Shown: piece after piece, positions 1-32,893 of the stretch
How the letters are laid out: each line of letters begins with the position of its first letter
How positions within the stretch are numbered: the stretch's first letter is position 1
DNA from: Bugula neritina
Lineage: Eukaryota > Bryozoa > Gymnolaemata > Cheilostomatida > Bugulidae
DNA length: 64,000 nt
Assembly: GCA_964035545.1 (NCBI GenBank)
Contig: OZ037771.1
Span: 124,001 to 188,000 of the forward strand
Reading direction: 5' to 3'
Program-made: the position numbers and the translations under genes
Notes under the pieces: generated by a model
What the model was told of the DNA's origin: nothing
Seen by the model: the letters and a program-made list of their open reading frames with translations, nothing else
The model's database searches: none

Positions 1-16
1 ACAAAGCATACCAAAG

Positions 17-435
17 GTAAGTCAACTTTACCTCTCAGTCCTACTATGAAACTATCCTATATCTACTGTTACTATATATATTACTAGTATATCTACTGTT
101 ACTATATATATTACTAGTATATCTACTGCTACTGCTACTATATATATATCTACTATATACTATATATAAGTGCTTTACATTTTAGTCAGTCAGAAAGTCA
201 AGAGTAAAAATACAGAGCCTGTGAGAAGAGTTATGTTGGCTGTAGCCCCAAGTGAGTAGCACAAGAATGGCTATACTCTGTATATGATATTCTCAGTAAA
301 TTTGATGCTATACATAATATATACTCAGTATATAATATTATGATATGTAGTGTATATTATATTATACTCACAGCATATGATGCTATATATATACTATATA
401 CGCAAAATATAATACAGGTTGAATCTGTAACGAAG
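17..435 (+). other. Putative fucosyltransferase intron
   Basis: GTAAGT at 17-22 looks like a donor, with 1-16 as the end of an exon. The stretch is AT-rich, with two perfect 30-bp copies at 61-120 followed by TA-rich degenerate repeats. No coding potential is seen. Confidence 0.4.
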
Positions 436-1268
436 GGAGACTGGGAAACAAAATGTACATGACCGCCTCCACTTATGTCACTGCCATGAGACTCAACGCT
501 ACATTTGTCTCGGCTGCCGATGGTTGTGAATGGCCAAAAACATTTGCTGACTTGTTTACTGCCTTCTCCTCTTCAGTCAAGCTCTTGCCAACTTCAGAGT
601 TGAATAAGTGGACTTTGGTAAAGGAGAAAGCGTTCACAGAATTTGAGCCCATTCTCTCACACCATGGCCACAACATCATCGTCGGCGGTTTCAGACAAAC
701 ATGGAAGTATTTCGACAAAGACCATGAAGTTACAGCCCTGAGGCTACTGTTCATTTTCACTGAGAAATATGAATCGAGTAGCAGACAGACACTGGATCGC
801 ATTCATGGCCTTTTCTCCAACATCCATCAGCCCATCTTTGTGGGGGTTCATATACGAAAGGGAGATCTGACAAAGCCAGGGCCTGCAAAGTTTGGTTACC
901 AGGCAGCGGATATACGTTTTTATCAATCAGCCATGAGGCGTATGACATCTGTATTGAACAATTCTAGCTCTATTATATTTGTTACTGGCTCCGACAGTCT
1001 TGTGGAAGCAAAGCAGCTCCTCTCTAATTTGAGTAAAACGTATAATATTGCCTGGCTAAGTGGAACAGCATACGAAGATTTTGCAGCTTTATTCAAGTGT
1101 AACCACACTATCATAAGTGGTGGCACATATGGTTTCTGGGCTGCGTGGATGGCCAATGGTAAAACTATTTACTTCTCTCAGTTTGCCCGGGTAGGATCTC
1201 AGTTTGAACAAGAATACAATAAGCAGAACTTTTTCTCCCCATTGTGGACTCCAGTAGCTTGGAACTAG
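436..1268 (+). CDS. Alpha-1,2-fucosyltransferase (GT11 family), 3' coding exon, partial
   Basis: Predicted Golgi enzyme that transfers fucose from GDP-fucose to galactose (FUT1/FUT2-like, GT11). The frame carries GRLGNKM (435-455), the N-terminal GT11 motif; VGVHIRKGD, the GDP-fucose-binding motif; and GGTYGFWAAWM near the C-terminus. The first ATG (453) lies inside the GRLGN motif, so it is not the true start; upstream exons with the membrane anchor lie outside the window. An in-frame TGA at 420-422 rules out the strong-looking acceptor ending at 417. A weaker acceptor ending at 435 fits in phase with a putative exon end at 1-16 followed by a GTAAGT donor. The stop is at 1266-1268, with a polyadenylation signal at 1350-1355. 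The enzyme family is clear; the 5' boundary is inferred, and a disrupted gene is possible. Confidence 0.85.
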
Positions 1269-2848
1269 GATCAGTAGTAGTACGTATGTAAATTTAACCT
1301 ATCAACTGTTAAATAATTATTACCATGTTAATTTTTGTCCAACATGTGTAATAAATGCCAATGAACTCAAATAACTAATATTAACAAGTGATAAGCTTCT
1401 GATATTTTGATTATCATTATGATTATATTAATATTATTATATTGATATTTTAGTAGCAAGTTATTGTTGTCTAGAAGTAAAAGCAAATGATTATTAATCA
1501 CTATGACTATCACTTATCACTTTTAGTATCCAGTTTTATCTGACTTCTTTTTATTTAGTTTTACAAGATACAGTAATATTAATACTAGTAGTAATGCTAG
1601 TAGGGGCTGTGAGGCAAATTCTATTGATATTGATAAAATGATATTCATATTGATATTATTAATACTGATTACTTAAACCGAAACTCATCAACATGAAAAT
1701 GGTAATGGTTCAACTCTGGCATGACCATGATTATCATTATGATAACAACTGATATTTAGTATTTTCATTGTGATTGTGGTTGTTAATCGTTGTGTTCTAA
1801 ATCTATAATATTAATGCTAAATCTAATAAAATACTCAAGTCTGCTCTAGCCTCTATAAGTTTTGTTAGTTTAGTAAAATTTTCAACTAAAAAGTAAAAAG
1901 CAAAGCTCTCACAAGCTTGTTGTATTATTATAAAAATGTGTTTATTACTGCCACTTACAAAACTTTCAAGTTTTGTATTACAAACTTACCAAGTTACAGA
2001 AACCAGTTAGCGTAGCAGATGAGAGCTAAGTTGTACTGATGCAGAACAAAGGGTTAAAGTTCACGTTGGTGCAGAAGACTACTTCTATTAGTAAGTATGA
2101 CTCGCCTAATCGTTGTTTGATGCCCTTTGAAAAAACGTAATGTAGTCTCAAAGTCAATGTCATAAAAACGATTACTTGGAACGGTAGCCGATAGGGTTAT
2201 AAAATTTCAACGTTCACACAGTGTGTATTACGAATTACATTTCGACTGCTACAAGGATTTTTCATCTCTTTGACTGCTCAATTTGATAGAGCCTCGATTA
2301 GGCGCTCAGCTGTACTTCATTGTGATATTATTTGCCCTTTAACCCTTTGGTGTACTTTATTATTATTAAAGTATATCGCCAAAACTGTAACTTCCATGAG
2401 TTATATTCCGATGGTCACTTGGTTATGTTTCAGCGATACTGAGAATATGACTGCCAATTAATTGTGCTATTGGTATTAGTTTCTTTTGCTGGCAAGTTTT
2501 ACATAGAATTATTACTATTATATTAAACAAAATTTTATAGTTTATCATTATGTTATCATATTCAATCTCGTTAGAAATAGATGATTAGTCATTACCGTTG
2601 GCGTTACGGTTGCCACATTTTATATGAATTATTTTAAATTAATATTCGCAGTGAATTTGATATCCATATTGATATTTATATTCATATTGACATTGTGACA
2701 GTTTCTAAATTAACGTTAAAATTATTATCTATGTAGTCGTATTAGTGCGAAAAGGCTTGAGATCGATAGCAAAGTGCAGTTTTGAAATCATTGTCGTTAT
2801 ACTTATGGTGATGGTTCTTTTTTACAAGTTATGACACATTGTTGAAAA
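1269..2848. other. Intergenic DNA between fucosyltransferase and P450
   Basis: AT-rich DNA with a polyadenylation signal for the upstream gene at 1350-1355. Short frames here have no recognisable features. The P450 promoter must lie in the distal part, but no element could be singled out. Confidence 0.5.
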
Positions 2849-7450
<4,602 letters not shown>

Positions 7451-7792
7451 ACAACTACTGCCTTTACGTCTAGTTTACTGTGTCATATAACAGTGTCATA
7501 TATATTAGTGCTTTTATATTATATTCAATCGGTATACTGAATTCAAAATATTATGTGATTCATGCTTGATTGTAATGCAATCGTCTGACCAAATATTTAA
7601 AATAAGTTTTTATTGAAATATAAAATACATTATAAAAAAGAACAAAAAAATAAAAGTAGTCAACTGTTAAACCAACACATGCCGAGGGGTGAGTGTAAAT
7701 GAAGCAAGCTATTTAAAATGAAAGTATTATAGTGCTCAGTCTATTTACTGACCCATTTAGATGGTTACAGAGTCAACTGGGGTTATCTCCCC
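7451..7792. other. Convergent intergenic DNA, P450 / Myb-like gene
   Basis: 342 bp between two converging stop codons. It is AT-rich and should hold both 3' UTRs; AATAAA at 7649-7654 (+) suits the P450. No other feature is seen. Confidence 0.6.
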
Positions 7793-10700
7793 CTAATTTT
7801 TACAGCGAAGTTTTGTGTGGAGGTAATGCTTCTTGGCTCTCAAAACATTCCACCTGTTTTTCAAACTATCAGCTGAGCGACATTCAAACTCCATGCTAAT
7901 GGCTTGAAAGTCGATGGCGGATTTTGGGGTATAGCTGTAAGATATGAGATGATACAGTGTTTAGATATGAAATACTACAGAGTATAGCTGTAAGATATGA
8001 GAAGATACAGTGTTTAGATATGAAATACTACAGAGTATAGCTGTAAGATATGAGATGATACAGTGTTTAGATATGAAATACTACAGGGTATAGCTGTAAG
8101 ATATGAGATGATACAGTGTTTAGATATGAAATACTACAGAGTATAGCTGTAAGATATGAGAAGATACAGTGTTTAGATATGAAATACTACAGAGTATAGC
8201 TGTAAGATATGAGATGATACAGTGTTTAGATATGAAATACTACAGAGTATAGCTGTAAGATATGAGAAGATACAGTGTTTAGATATGAAATACTACAGAG
8301 TATAGCTGTAAGATATGAGAAGATACAGTGTTTAGATATGAAATACTACAGAGTATAGCTGTAAGATATGAGAAGATACAGTGTTTAGATATGAAATACT
8401 ACAGAGTATAGCTGTAAGATATGAGATGATACAGTGTTTAGATATGAAATACTACAGAGTATAGCTGTAAGATATGAGATGGTACAGTGTTTAGATATGA
8501 AATACTACAGAGTATAATATAGTATAGCTGTAAGATATGAGATGGACATGGAAACCACTTGAATGCAATGCTGAGCACAAAGTTTTAGTATATGCTTACC
8601 CTTTTATCAAATTATAAAGTTTTTTGTCATCTTCCAATGTCCACTTAAATCCTTTAGCAGCAGCAATAGATTTATCTGAGGCTACAGAAATATTGGTGAC
8701 AAGTTCCTCGTCGCTTATGGTGCTTGCAGGTGCTCTGGATATTGCGGAGGCAGTACTTGCAGGTGCTCTGGATATTGCGGAGGCAGTACTTGCAGGTGCT
8801 CTGGATATTGCAGAGGCAGTACTTGCAGGTGCTCTGGATATAGCAGAGGCAGTGCTTGCAGGTGCTCTGGATATTGCAGAGGCAGTACTTGCAGGTGCTC
8901 TGGATATAGCAGAGGCAGTACTTGCAGGTGCTCTAAATGTTGAGGAGTCTTTAGCCGAATGTTTATTCCTGTAATTTATAAAAAAAAATATTCACCAGAC
9001 TCCAAACTAAGCTGCCACATAATGTTGAACACACAACACGTACGACACTAGAGCATCAATTCTCAACACCACTGGGGGGGGGAGGTTAATATGTAGAGGA
9101 GGCAACTACAAGGTGTACAAGTACCGGCTCTGTTTCAGGCGTGTGGTGCTGGGAGAAGATCTATCTTTAGTGAGACTCGGCTTAGAATACTTAGCAGGAG
9201 ATGCACCCTGCACAGTTGCAGCATTGAGCGGGCTGGCTACTGGCGCTGCCCGTCTTCTAGTTTGATAGTTCTTAGAGCACAGGTTCACCACTTTAGACAA
9301 CTTCTTCCTGGAGGAGGCAGAGAGATTTGCTGGGGGCGGAGCTTGGAGATCAGTAGACATCTGCTTAGCGTTTGGAGCTACAATATGTGTGCGGAATCTA
9401 AACTCAGACTATGTAATGATGTAACTGTAATACCTGCAGTATCTAAACTCAGACTATGTAATGATGTAACTGTAATACCTGCAGAATCTAAACTCAGACT
9501 ATGTAATGATGTAACTGTAATACCTGCAGTATCTAAACTCAGACTATCTGATGATGTAACTGTAATACCTGCAGTATCTAAACTCAGACTATCAGATGCA
9601 TCATGATATTCAGACTCTTCAGAATCATAGCTGGAATCTGCAACATAATGTAGTAACATAATATAGTAATATAATATAGTAATATACTGTAGTATTATAA
9701 TATAGTGATATAGTGTAGTGAGTGATACTCATATAAAGCAGTAATATAATAACGTATAAAAGAAGCATGTGATGTAATATATTACTGTATGGAGTAATAT
9801 ATTACTAAAGAGAGTAATATATTACTGTATGGAGTAATATATTACTAAATGGAGTAATATATTACTGTATGGAGTAATATATTACTAAATGGAGTAATAT
9901 ATTACTAAATGGAGTAATATGACTAACCACTAAATGAAGACGCATCACCTGAGGCCCTATACCAATCCTGATATACTTGTTGGAGGGAAACTCCACCACC
10001 CGACTTCTTACAGCCACACATTCTATTTATATACTCTCCACCAGAGGGCTGGTCGGTGCATTGAGCTCTACTAGCTGCAGCATTAGAGGTCAATTCAGCT
10101 GAGCTACAATAGTAGATATAGAATATATAGAGTATATAGTAGATATACAAGTATATAGTATATAGAGTATATAGTAGATATATAAGTATATAGTATATAG
10201 AGTATATAGTAGATATATAAGTATATAGTATATAGAATATATAGTAGATATACAGTACATCATCTAGTGACTAGTAGATAGATGTAAGGTAAGTATAGAG
10301 TAGATATACAGTACATCATCTAGTGACTAGTAGATAGATGTAAGGTAAGTATAGAGTAGATATACAGTACATCATCTAGTGACTAGTAGATAGATGTAAG
10401 GTAAGTATAGAGTAGATATACAGTACATCATCTAGTGACTAGTAGATAGATATAAGGTAAGTATAGAGTAGATATACAGTACATCATCTAGTGACTAGTA
10501 GATAGATATAAGGTAAGTATAGAGTAGATATACAGTACATCATCTAGTGACTAGTAGATATGGTAAGGTAAGTATAGAGTAGATATACAGTACATCATCT
10601 AGTGACTGGTAGATAGATGTAAGGTAAGTATAGAGTAGATATACAGTACATCATCTAGTGACTAGTAGGTATGGTAAGGTAAGTATAGAGTAGCATACAG

Positions 10701-13217
10701 TACATCATCTAGTGACTATTAGGTATGGTAAGGTAAGTATAGAGTAGATATACAGTACATCATCTAGTGACTAGTAGATATGGTAAGGTAAGTATAGAGT
10801 AGCATACAGCATCTGTTTAATCTGGGGACAGAGTCGAGGCGTGTACATCGTGTCATCTACTCTATCCAACTGTAGAAACGCCTTTCTCAGCAGAGTGGTT
10901 ACTATTGAAGTTATTTCCTCCTGCACTTTGTCATCCATATTCACACTGTCCAACTACAGGCATAAGCCTTCTGTTATATATATGCTAATATTATATACTG
11001 TATTGATGTTATATATATGCTAATATTATATACTGTATTGATGTTATATATATGCTAATATTATATACTATATTGATGTTATATATATGCTAATATTATA
11101 TACTATATTGATGTTATATATATGCTAATATTATATACTATATTGATGTTATATATATGCTAATATTATATACTATATTGATATTATATATATGCTAATA
11201 TTATATACTATATTGATGTTATATATATGCTAATATTATATACTATATTGATGTTATATATATGCTAATATTATATACTATATTGATGTTATATATATGC
11301 TAATATTATATATTGTATTGATGTTATATATGTGCTAATATTATATACTGTATTGATGTTATATATATGCTAATATTATATACTATATTGATGTTATATA
11401 TATGCTAATATTATATACTATATTGATATTATATATATGCTAATATTATATACTATATTGATATTATATATATGCTAATATTATATACTATATTGATGTT
11501 ATATATATACTAATATTATATACTGTATTGATGTTATATATATGCTAATATTATATACTATATTGATGTTATATATATACTAATATTATATACTGTATTG
11601 ATATTATATATATGCTAATATTATATACTGTATTGATGTTATATATATATGCTAATATTATATACTATATTGATGTTATATATATGCTAATATTATATAC
11701 TGTATTGATGTTATATATATGCTAATATTATATACTATATTGATATTATATATATGCTAATATTATATACTGTATTGATGTTATATATATATATGCTAAT
11801 ATTATATACTATATTGATGTTATATATATGCTAATATTATATACTGTATTGATGTTATATATATGCTAATATTATATACTGTATTGATGTTATATATATG
11901 CTAATATTATATACTATATTGATGTTATATATATACTAATATTATATACTATATTGATGTTATATATATACTAATATTATATACTGTATTGATAACATTG
12001 TGATAACTAACTTATAAGATACAATCTAGAACTGACCCACAACTCCAACATATTCCTCTTAATCCAAGCTTTCATCTGGAGTTGTCTAAACACAAAACAC
12101 CAATATTTGATGAGGTCACTCCTCGCTGCCGTTGGGATTGTGTGAAGCAATGTCGGACTGCTAGCTGCCAGAGAACGCTGCACGTCACACACTCTCTCCA
12201 ACAAAGTTAACATCAGCAGCAGCTGAAACCTTCCAAACATACAGCATCATCTTGAGACAGCTACACAAAAACATCTTATTTTTTGTTTCAAAGCAAACAT
12301 TAGCTAATAAATACCTTTTGAGCCCAACCTCTTGCTTGACTAGTTCTATTGTAGTGGTGTGTGTATCTCCAAGCAAGCAAGGGCACACTTTATGATATAA
12401 AATGTCTACAATACACAAAACATTCGAGTTACTTTAAGAAAACAGCTTCCTTCCCTATCAGTTAAAATTATTAATACTACAAGCTTAAGAACTAACAAAG
12501 AAAAATCCACTATAAAGTCAGTAAATGTAATCACTAAAAGGTTTGGACTAGAGTCAGTTTACTTCATTTAGTACACACCAGCAACTTATGACCTAACAAT
12601 AAAGTTTGCTCAAAATCAATTGAAATTTACTATACATGATATTTTATGTGCTGGTTTCAACTACGCATAACAGTAAAGGCTGGGAGGGGATTCCCCAACA
12701 TTAAAGCACAGGTCATTGTTAATGCACTTAATATTCTATATGTGCAGACCGTTACGAAAAAACCGTAACGGTCCGTAACCAAAACTAGCTGAATAATTGG
12801 GGAAAAACATGGGAAATGAAGCAAAGTTAAAAAGAACTTCAATTATTTAGGTGTATTTATTGGTGTTTTACTAGTTTTGGCCAAAAAACCATGTTCATGA
12901 CCAGCTAAATTGTGAAAAATAGCCAAAAACTGAAGATATCCAGTGTGTACTAAATTAAGTAAAATGACCCACTATTATACCAACAATACTAATTTAATAT
13001 TTGTGCTTCAGCACTATGAGTATATAGCGAGTAATTATGAAAAATAAAACCACTCACGATTTATTCCAAGGGCAATTCTAGAAAACCTCGAGTTACTATC
13101 TTTTGAGATATTGAAAGTTAAAAGCTCATTGTTCACAACACTATACAGCCACTTCTCAATGCTGTTATTACTTGACCAGAAGTTGTGACAGAGATTTAGT
13201 TGATACGCCAAATTCAT
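7793..13217 (-). CDS. Uncharacterised protein with C-terminal Myb/SANT-like domain, nine exons
   Basis: Exons (5'-3'): 13217-13058, 12405-12315, 12229-12037, 10953-10808, 10103-9928, 9637-9569, 9377-9125, 8968-8600, 7934-7793. All nine join in phase to 532 aa. The N-terminal 200 or so residues look helical and Leu-rich (FQLLLMLTLLERV, IKYWCFVFRQLQMKAW). The middle is acidic/Ser-rich, then basic/Ser-Pro-rich, then seven imperfect copies of RAPASTASAIS. The C-terminus has FKWTLEDDKKLYNLI ... FECRSADSLKNRWNVL, the W..ED..L ... RS...L..RW pattern of a Myb/SANT helix-turn-helix. Helical N-terminus plus C-terminal Myb recalls the TRF telomere proteins, but the telobox (VDLKDKWR-like) is absent; the RSAD...RW part also recalls the MIS18BP1 SANT domain. 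No firm family can be given; a DNA- or chromatin-binding role is inference. The acceptor of exon 3 is the least certain. Confidence 0.75.
7934..8545 (-). repeat. 53-bp acceptor-containing minisatellite, Myb-like gene intron 8
   Basis: About 11 copies of a 53-bp unit. On the minus strand every copy contains cttacag/CTATAC, identical to the acceptor and first six bases of exon 9 (7934). The array therefore presents about a dozen equivalent 3' splice sites. Confidence 0.95.
8725..8945 (-). repeat. 33-bp coding repeat in exon 8 of the Myb-like gene
   Basis: Six to seven 33-bp copies encode RAPASTASAIS on the minus strand, within an exon whose flanks and splice phases are intact, so this is a protein repeat and not an intronic array. 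Confidence 0.85.
9385..9600 (-). repeat. 45-bp splice-donor-containing minisatellite, Myb-like gene intron 6
   Basis: On the minus strand exon 6 ends TTTAGATACTGCAG/GTATTA (donor at 9568). The exon end (about 25 bases, coding SLSLDTA) plus the donor is repeated about four more times with a 45-bp period. Confidence 0.95.
9779..9920. repeat. 20-bp minisatellite, Myb-like gene intron 5
   Basis: Seven copies of ggagtaatatattactrwat, each containing the palindrome taatatatta. Irregular TA-rich copies extend upstream to about 9650. Confidence 0.9.
10117..10250. repeat. TA-rich repeat, Myb-like gene intron 4
   Basis: Three to four copies of a unit of about 38 bp around agtatatagtagatatacaa. Confidence 0.8.
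10256..10807 (-). repeat. 52-56-bp minisatellite touching the donor of exon 4, Myb-like gene
   Basis: Ten copies around catcatctagtgactagtag. Exon 4 ends GATGCT/GTATGCTACTC on the minus strand. The nearest units have GATGTACT/GTATGCTACTC, so the donor region itself is copied; distal units have drifted to GTATATCTACTC. Confidence 0.9.
10975..11990. repeat. 35-bp minisatellite, Myb-like gene intron 3
   Basis: About 29 copies of a 35-bp AT-rich unit (core tatatatgctaatattatat). It occupies almost all of intron 3 (10954-12036). Confidence 0.95.
12747..12773. other. Perfect 10-bp hairpin in Myb-like gene intron 1
   Basis: gaccgttacg (12747-12756) and its exact reverse complement cgtaacggtc (12764-12773) are separated by seven A-rich bases. 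Confidence 0.7.
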
Positions 13218-13903
13218 TTTATCTACAAATAAATATCGATGTCCCCATTAAACATGTGACAGGAAACTGAAACCGTAATACGTTAGCCTCATGCTGCGAG
13301 TATTCACTAAAAATATTAATTTTTAAAAGATCTGCAACATATTCACCCAAATTTACAACAATAGAACAATTAAATTTATCAATAAATTTAAAAATCAAAT
13401 ACTAATAATAATCCTAAATAGTAAATACTAAATACAGTTATACACTGATAATTGTAATCTAAAGATGAAAAGTAAATACACACATTGCGATTGTTAATTA
13501 GAGTTAATTAATACTTTTATGACCCATTATTAAGAATAATATTATAGATAACTTTAAGTTAATCATTGAACCACTACCTGGACACCAGTGTTGGACTCCA
13601 AATAAAATAGCTTAGCTATCACTTATAGCTATCAGTATCAGTCTATCTACTGTAGCTACACCTATGGTCTTAATTTAAATTTGCAGTTGGTAATTACTTA
13701 AAGTTAATATTAGATTAATGCAGACTTTTATAATAGTTTATTATTATTTATTATATCTGTCAATACCTGTCGATGTTATCTCCACACTGGACCTCCCTAG
13801 GGGGAAGAAGGGGTGTGCCGCATATAAAAAACTAAGTTGTCAGTACTTGGACAGTAGTCTAAAAAGTGTTAACATTCTTGTGCAGGTTAACTTAACAGGC
13901 TAA
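13218..13903. other. Intergenic DNA
   Basis: AT-rich DNA between the start of the Myb-like gene and the stop of the small minus-strand frame. It must contain the Myb-like gene promoter; no distinct element is recognisable. Confidence 0.5.
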
Positions 13904-16900
13904 CTAGCCTGTCTGTGTGTGGTCAGTGCTGATCCTCATATCTCTTATCATTCTTGGGAGAAAACTATAAAGATATCCATTCTTGTTCGCTCTCACTGAT
14001 CTGAGAAATCCTGAAACCTGAGACCGAGTCTGTACAGTGCTTGTGGTCCGCTGATCCAGAAAATCATCATAGGCAGCACTCAGAGTTGGATGTTGTTCTT
14101 CCTTAGACAATATTTTTAGGAGAAGGCTGATGCGTCGGCTTTTCCTCCTTAGATCAAGCGGCTTCAAACACAGCTTTTTCATCTCCTCCCCAATATCAGT
14201 TCTTCTTTTGCTGTTAGAGATAAAACACACAGCACATTCTCCATTATACTTATATGGTTTTTGCTGGATGGGTCCTAGGCTGCACTGGCATATTCCGAGT
14301 TTGGGAGACAGAGGGCTTTGTAGGCAATAAGCTTTGCTTTCTTGGGGGCCCAGTAAAGTGCACGTTTTATCATATCTAATTATATAATATATTTATTGTT
14401 ACATTATTGCTAAGATTTACTATAGCAATTATTATAAAGGTAAATGATCAAACTTAGTTTTACATTCAATTTGACCAACATGAATATAAATTATCATAAA
14501 TATCACTATGAGTATGAGATTGAGTAACACTGTATCTGTGTGGAGTCTCTAGACCCTCGAGAGGGAAGAGCCAGAGGAAACCTTCACGAAGGAGTGTTAC
14601 TGTTATGAAGGCGTAACTTCAGAGATTCTAGAGTCTCAACAACAAAAATGGAACGCTTCACGAATTTGCGTTAGTAAGGCTAACTCTAAGAGTAAAACTA
14701 AGTGTAAGGACTAGTAGTAGAAGTAGTAACAGTAACTGTAAGTGTAACACTAACAGTAACAGTAACACTAACTGAGTGTAACTCTAAGTTTAACTGTAAA
14801 GTGTAAGCCGTAAGATAACCGTAGGCGTAAACGGTAAAGGACTGCGAACTTTGTCGAAATCACTTTCACTAGTCTTCAATTCAACTTTCACTTTACTTTT
14901 ATTAAATTATAACTCAACAAAGAAAAACATTGCGTTTGTACATCAATTAATATTATAGTAACTTGATAGTAACCGTGAGGATCTACTAACTAAAATCACT
15001 TGGCTGTTTGTTATGGCGGATTCGACTGCAAAACATTTTAAATCGAGCTTCTACAACTAACATTCACACGCGCCTTATTTTAAATCGTCAATTTTCAGCT
15101 GGGTGCAGTATAGATTTTTCTCTTACAGTCGAAATATGCTAATTTTGAAAAAACAAAGATTTTTGGAGAAGACAACTCAACAGTATTTTAGCAACTAAAT
15201 TTACTGGTGATTTGGCTGTTACAGTCACAGTTTTCAGCAAGTGAGCAACTTCTATAAAGTTGCTGTGACACAAGGGTAGCCTGGTAAGCTACAACTACTA
15301 TTGCTGAGTTGCAAACTGAAATGAAGTGTAAAATGCATTTCATGGATAGCTGCTAGTGAATCATTTATTGCAAACTGCCCCACTATGCTAAACACTGTGA
15401 CACTTTATGATTGTAGACTGTGGTAAAAGTAACTTCAAAATATTCATAAAACCTGTATAATTTGAGATTTTAGAAATTAGTGACTGGTTTATCACCCTCA
15501 TTTTTGTATTTAATGCTTACAACTTTTATTCCATAAATTGGACTCTGTCACTTCAAATGGCACAATAAAACAGTCTTATATTTTGACCTACAAAGCAATT
15601 ACTTGCTAATTTTACTCTACAAATAATTTAACTTGTGTAGTAGATTAGTAATATATTAGCGAATAATAACATATATTTATACTTAAATCAAATACTTTTT
15701 AATGTTCAAAGTATTTTAAAAATAAACTGCCACAGTACGTAATATAGCGTAATAACTCCGTATAATCTAATATAAATATTATATATCACATATTTTACAT
15801 CATATATTATGTAATGTATGTTATAAATTTATGCGTGTACATGTGTGTGCATAGCAGTACAGCATATACCGCATAGTGTATAATATATATACTCTATAAT
15901 GTATAGTATATATACTCTATAATATATAGTATATATACTCCATAATGTATAGTATATACTCTATAATGTATAGTATATATACTCTATAATGTATAGTATA
16001 TATACTCTTTAATATATAGTATATATACTCTATAATGTATAGTATATATACTCTTTAATGTATAGTATATATACTCTTTAATGTATAGTATATATACTCT
16101 ATAATGTATAGTATATACTCTATAATGTATAGTATATATACTCTATAATGTATAGTATATTATACTCTATAATGTATAGTATATATACTCTTTAATATAT
16201 AGTATATATACTCTATAATGTATAGTATATATACTCTATAATGTATAGTATATACTCTATAATGTATAGTATATATACTCTATAATATATAGTATATATA
16301 CTCCATAATGTATAGTATATATACTCTATAATATATAATATATACTCTATAATGTATAGTATATATATTCTATAATGTATAGTATATATACTCTATAATA
16401 TATAATATATACTCTATAATGTATAGTATATATATTCTATAATGTATAGTATATATACTCTATAATGTATAGTATATATACTCTTTAATGTATAGTATAT
16501 ATACTCTTTAATGTATAGTATATATTATACTCTTTAATGTATAGTATATACTCTATAATGTATAGTATATATACTCTTTAATGTATAGTATATATACTCT
16601 ATAATGTATAGTATATATACTCTATAATGTATAGTATATACTCTATAATGTATAGTATATATACTCTATAATGTATAGTATATATACTCTTTAATGTATA
16701 GTATATATACTCTATAATGTATAGTATATATACTCTTTAATATATAGTATATATACTCTATAATGTATAGTATATATACTCCATAATGCATAGTATATAC
16801 TGTATAGTGTTTAAAAAGCTTTTACTCTAATTTTCTTTTGATAATCATCTAACATTTCACGTTCAACTCTTTTTAAGTTACCTGCATTTTATATGCCTGC

Positions 16901-17087
16901 ATATTTATCTCCAAACTATTTTCATACCACATATTAACCTCTTCCATGGATTATCTTCAACCGAAACTTCACATGTTCTAATGAAGTAGTAACCCACAGA
17001 GTTATTTGTCAGTGTTGGGTTGCAGCAGCAGGAAGTATTGAAGAGGATGAACAGTACTGGCAAAGCACATCTGTAAAACTTAAACAT
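13904..17087 (-). CDS. Tentative two-exon small secreted protein
   Basis: Exon 1 (17087-16939) begins with a good signal-peptide shape: MFKFYRCALPVLFILFNTS, then a Cys cluster. Exon 2 (14210-13904) is a clean 102-codon frame ending in TAG, rich in Lys/Arg and Leu, with a tctctaacag acceptor. Donor (GTTAAT) and acceptor are phase-compatible, giving 151 aa with dibasic sites (NPWKR/SKRR) at the junction, as in processed precursors. Joining the exons over a 2.7-kb repeat-filled intron is inference; either exon could belong to another transcript. No family recognised. Exon 1 lies 173 bp from, and divergent to, the ABCC gene. Confidence 0.35.
14211..15882. other. Gene-free stretch (possible intron of the small secreted gene)
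   Basis: No exon-like segment is seen. Short runs of taacactaacagtaacagt-type sequence occur around 14680-14830, and matching near-palindromic gagtctctaga / tctagagtctc pieces at about 14545 and 14625. Otherwise unremarkable AT-rich DNA. Confidence 0.4.
15883..16800. repeat. 21-23-bp minisatellite
   Basis: About 40 copies around atactctataatgtatagta, with ctttaatg variants. Confidence 0.95.
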
Positions 17088-17260
17088 ATGAAAACATTAG
17101 ATGGTAAGAGAATCTTTACAATATCATGTAGTTTATATAGTATCTTGTTTTGTTGTTGTGAATTTGATATGTCAGGTTAATTATATTATGGTTTGTATTC
17201 AGTCAAAGTGTACCTGGTAACTCAAGATAATATTTTCTCTTAGCAGTAGAAGTTTCTAAT
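17088..17260. promoter_or_regulatory. Candidate bidirectional promoter
   Basis: Only 173 bp separate the start codons of the ABCC gene (+) and the tentative secreted gene (-). If both are real, their 5' UTRs and promoters share this stretch. A TATA-like ttatatag occurs near 17133; no other element is identified. Confidence 0.3.

Positions 17261-32893
<15,633 letters not shown>

Noticed and set aside
2270-2461. 63-codon frame in the intergenic region
   Set aside because: No splice context, homology or composition signal.
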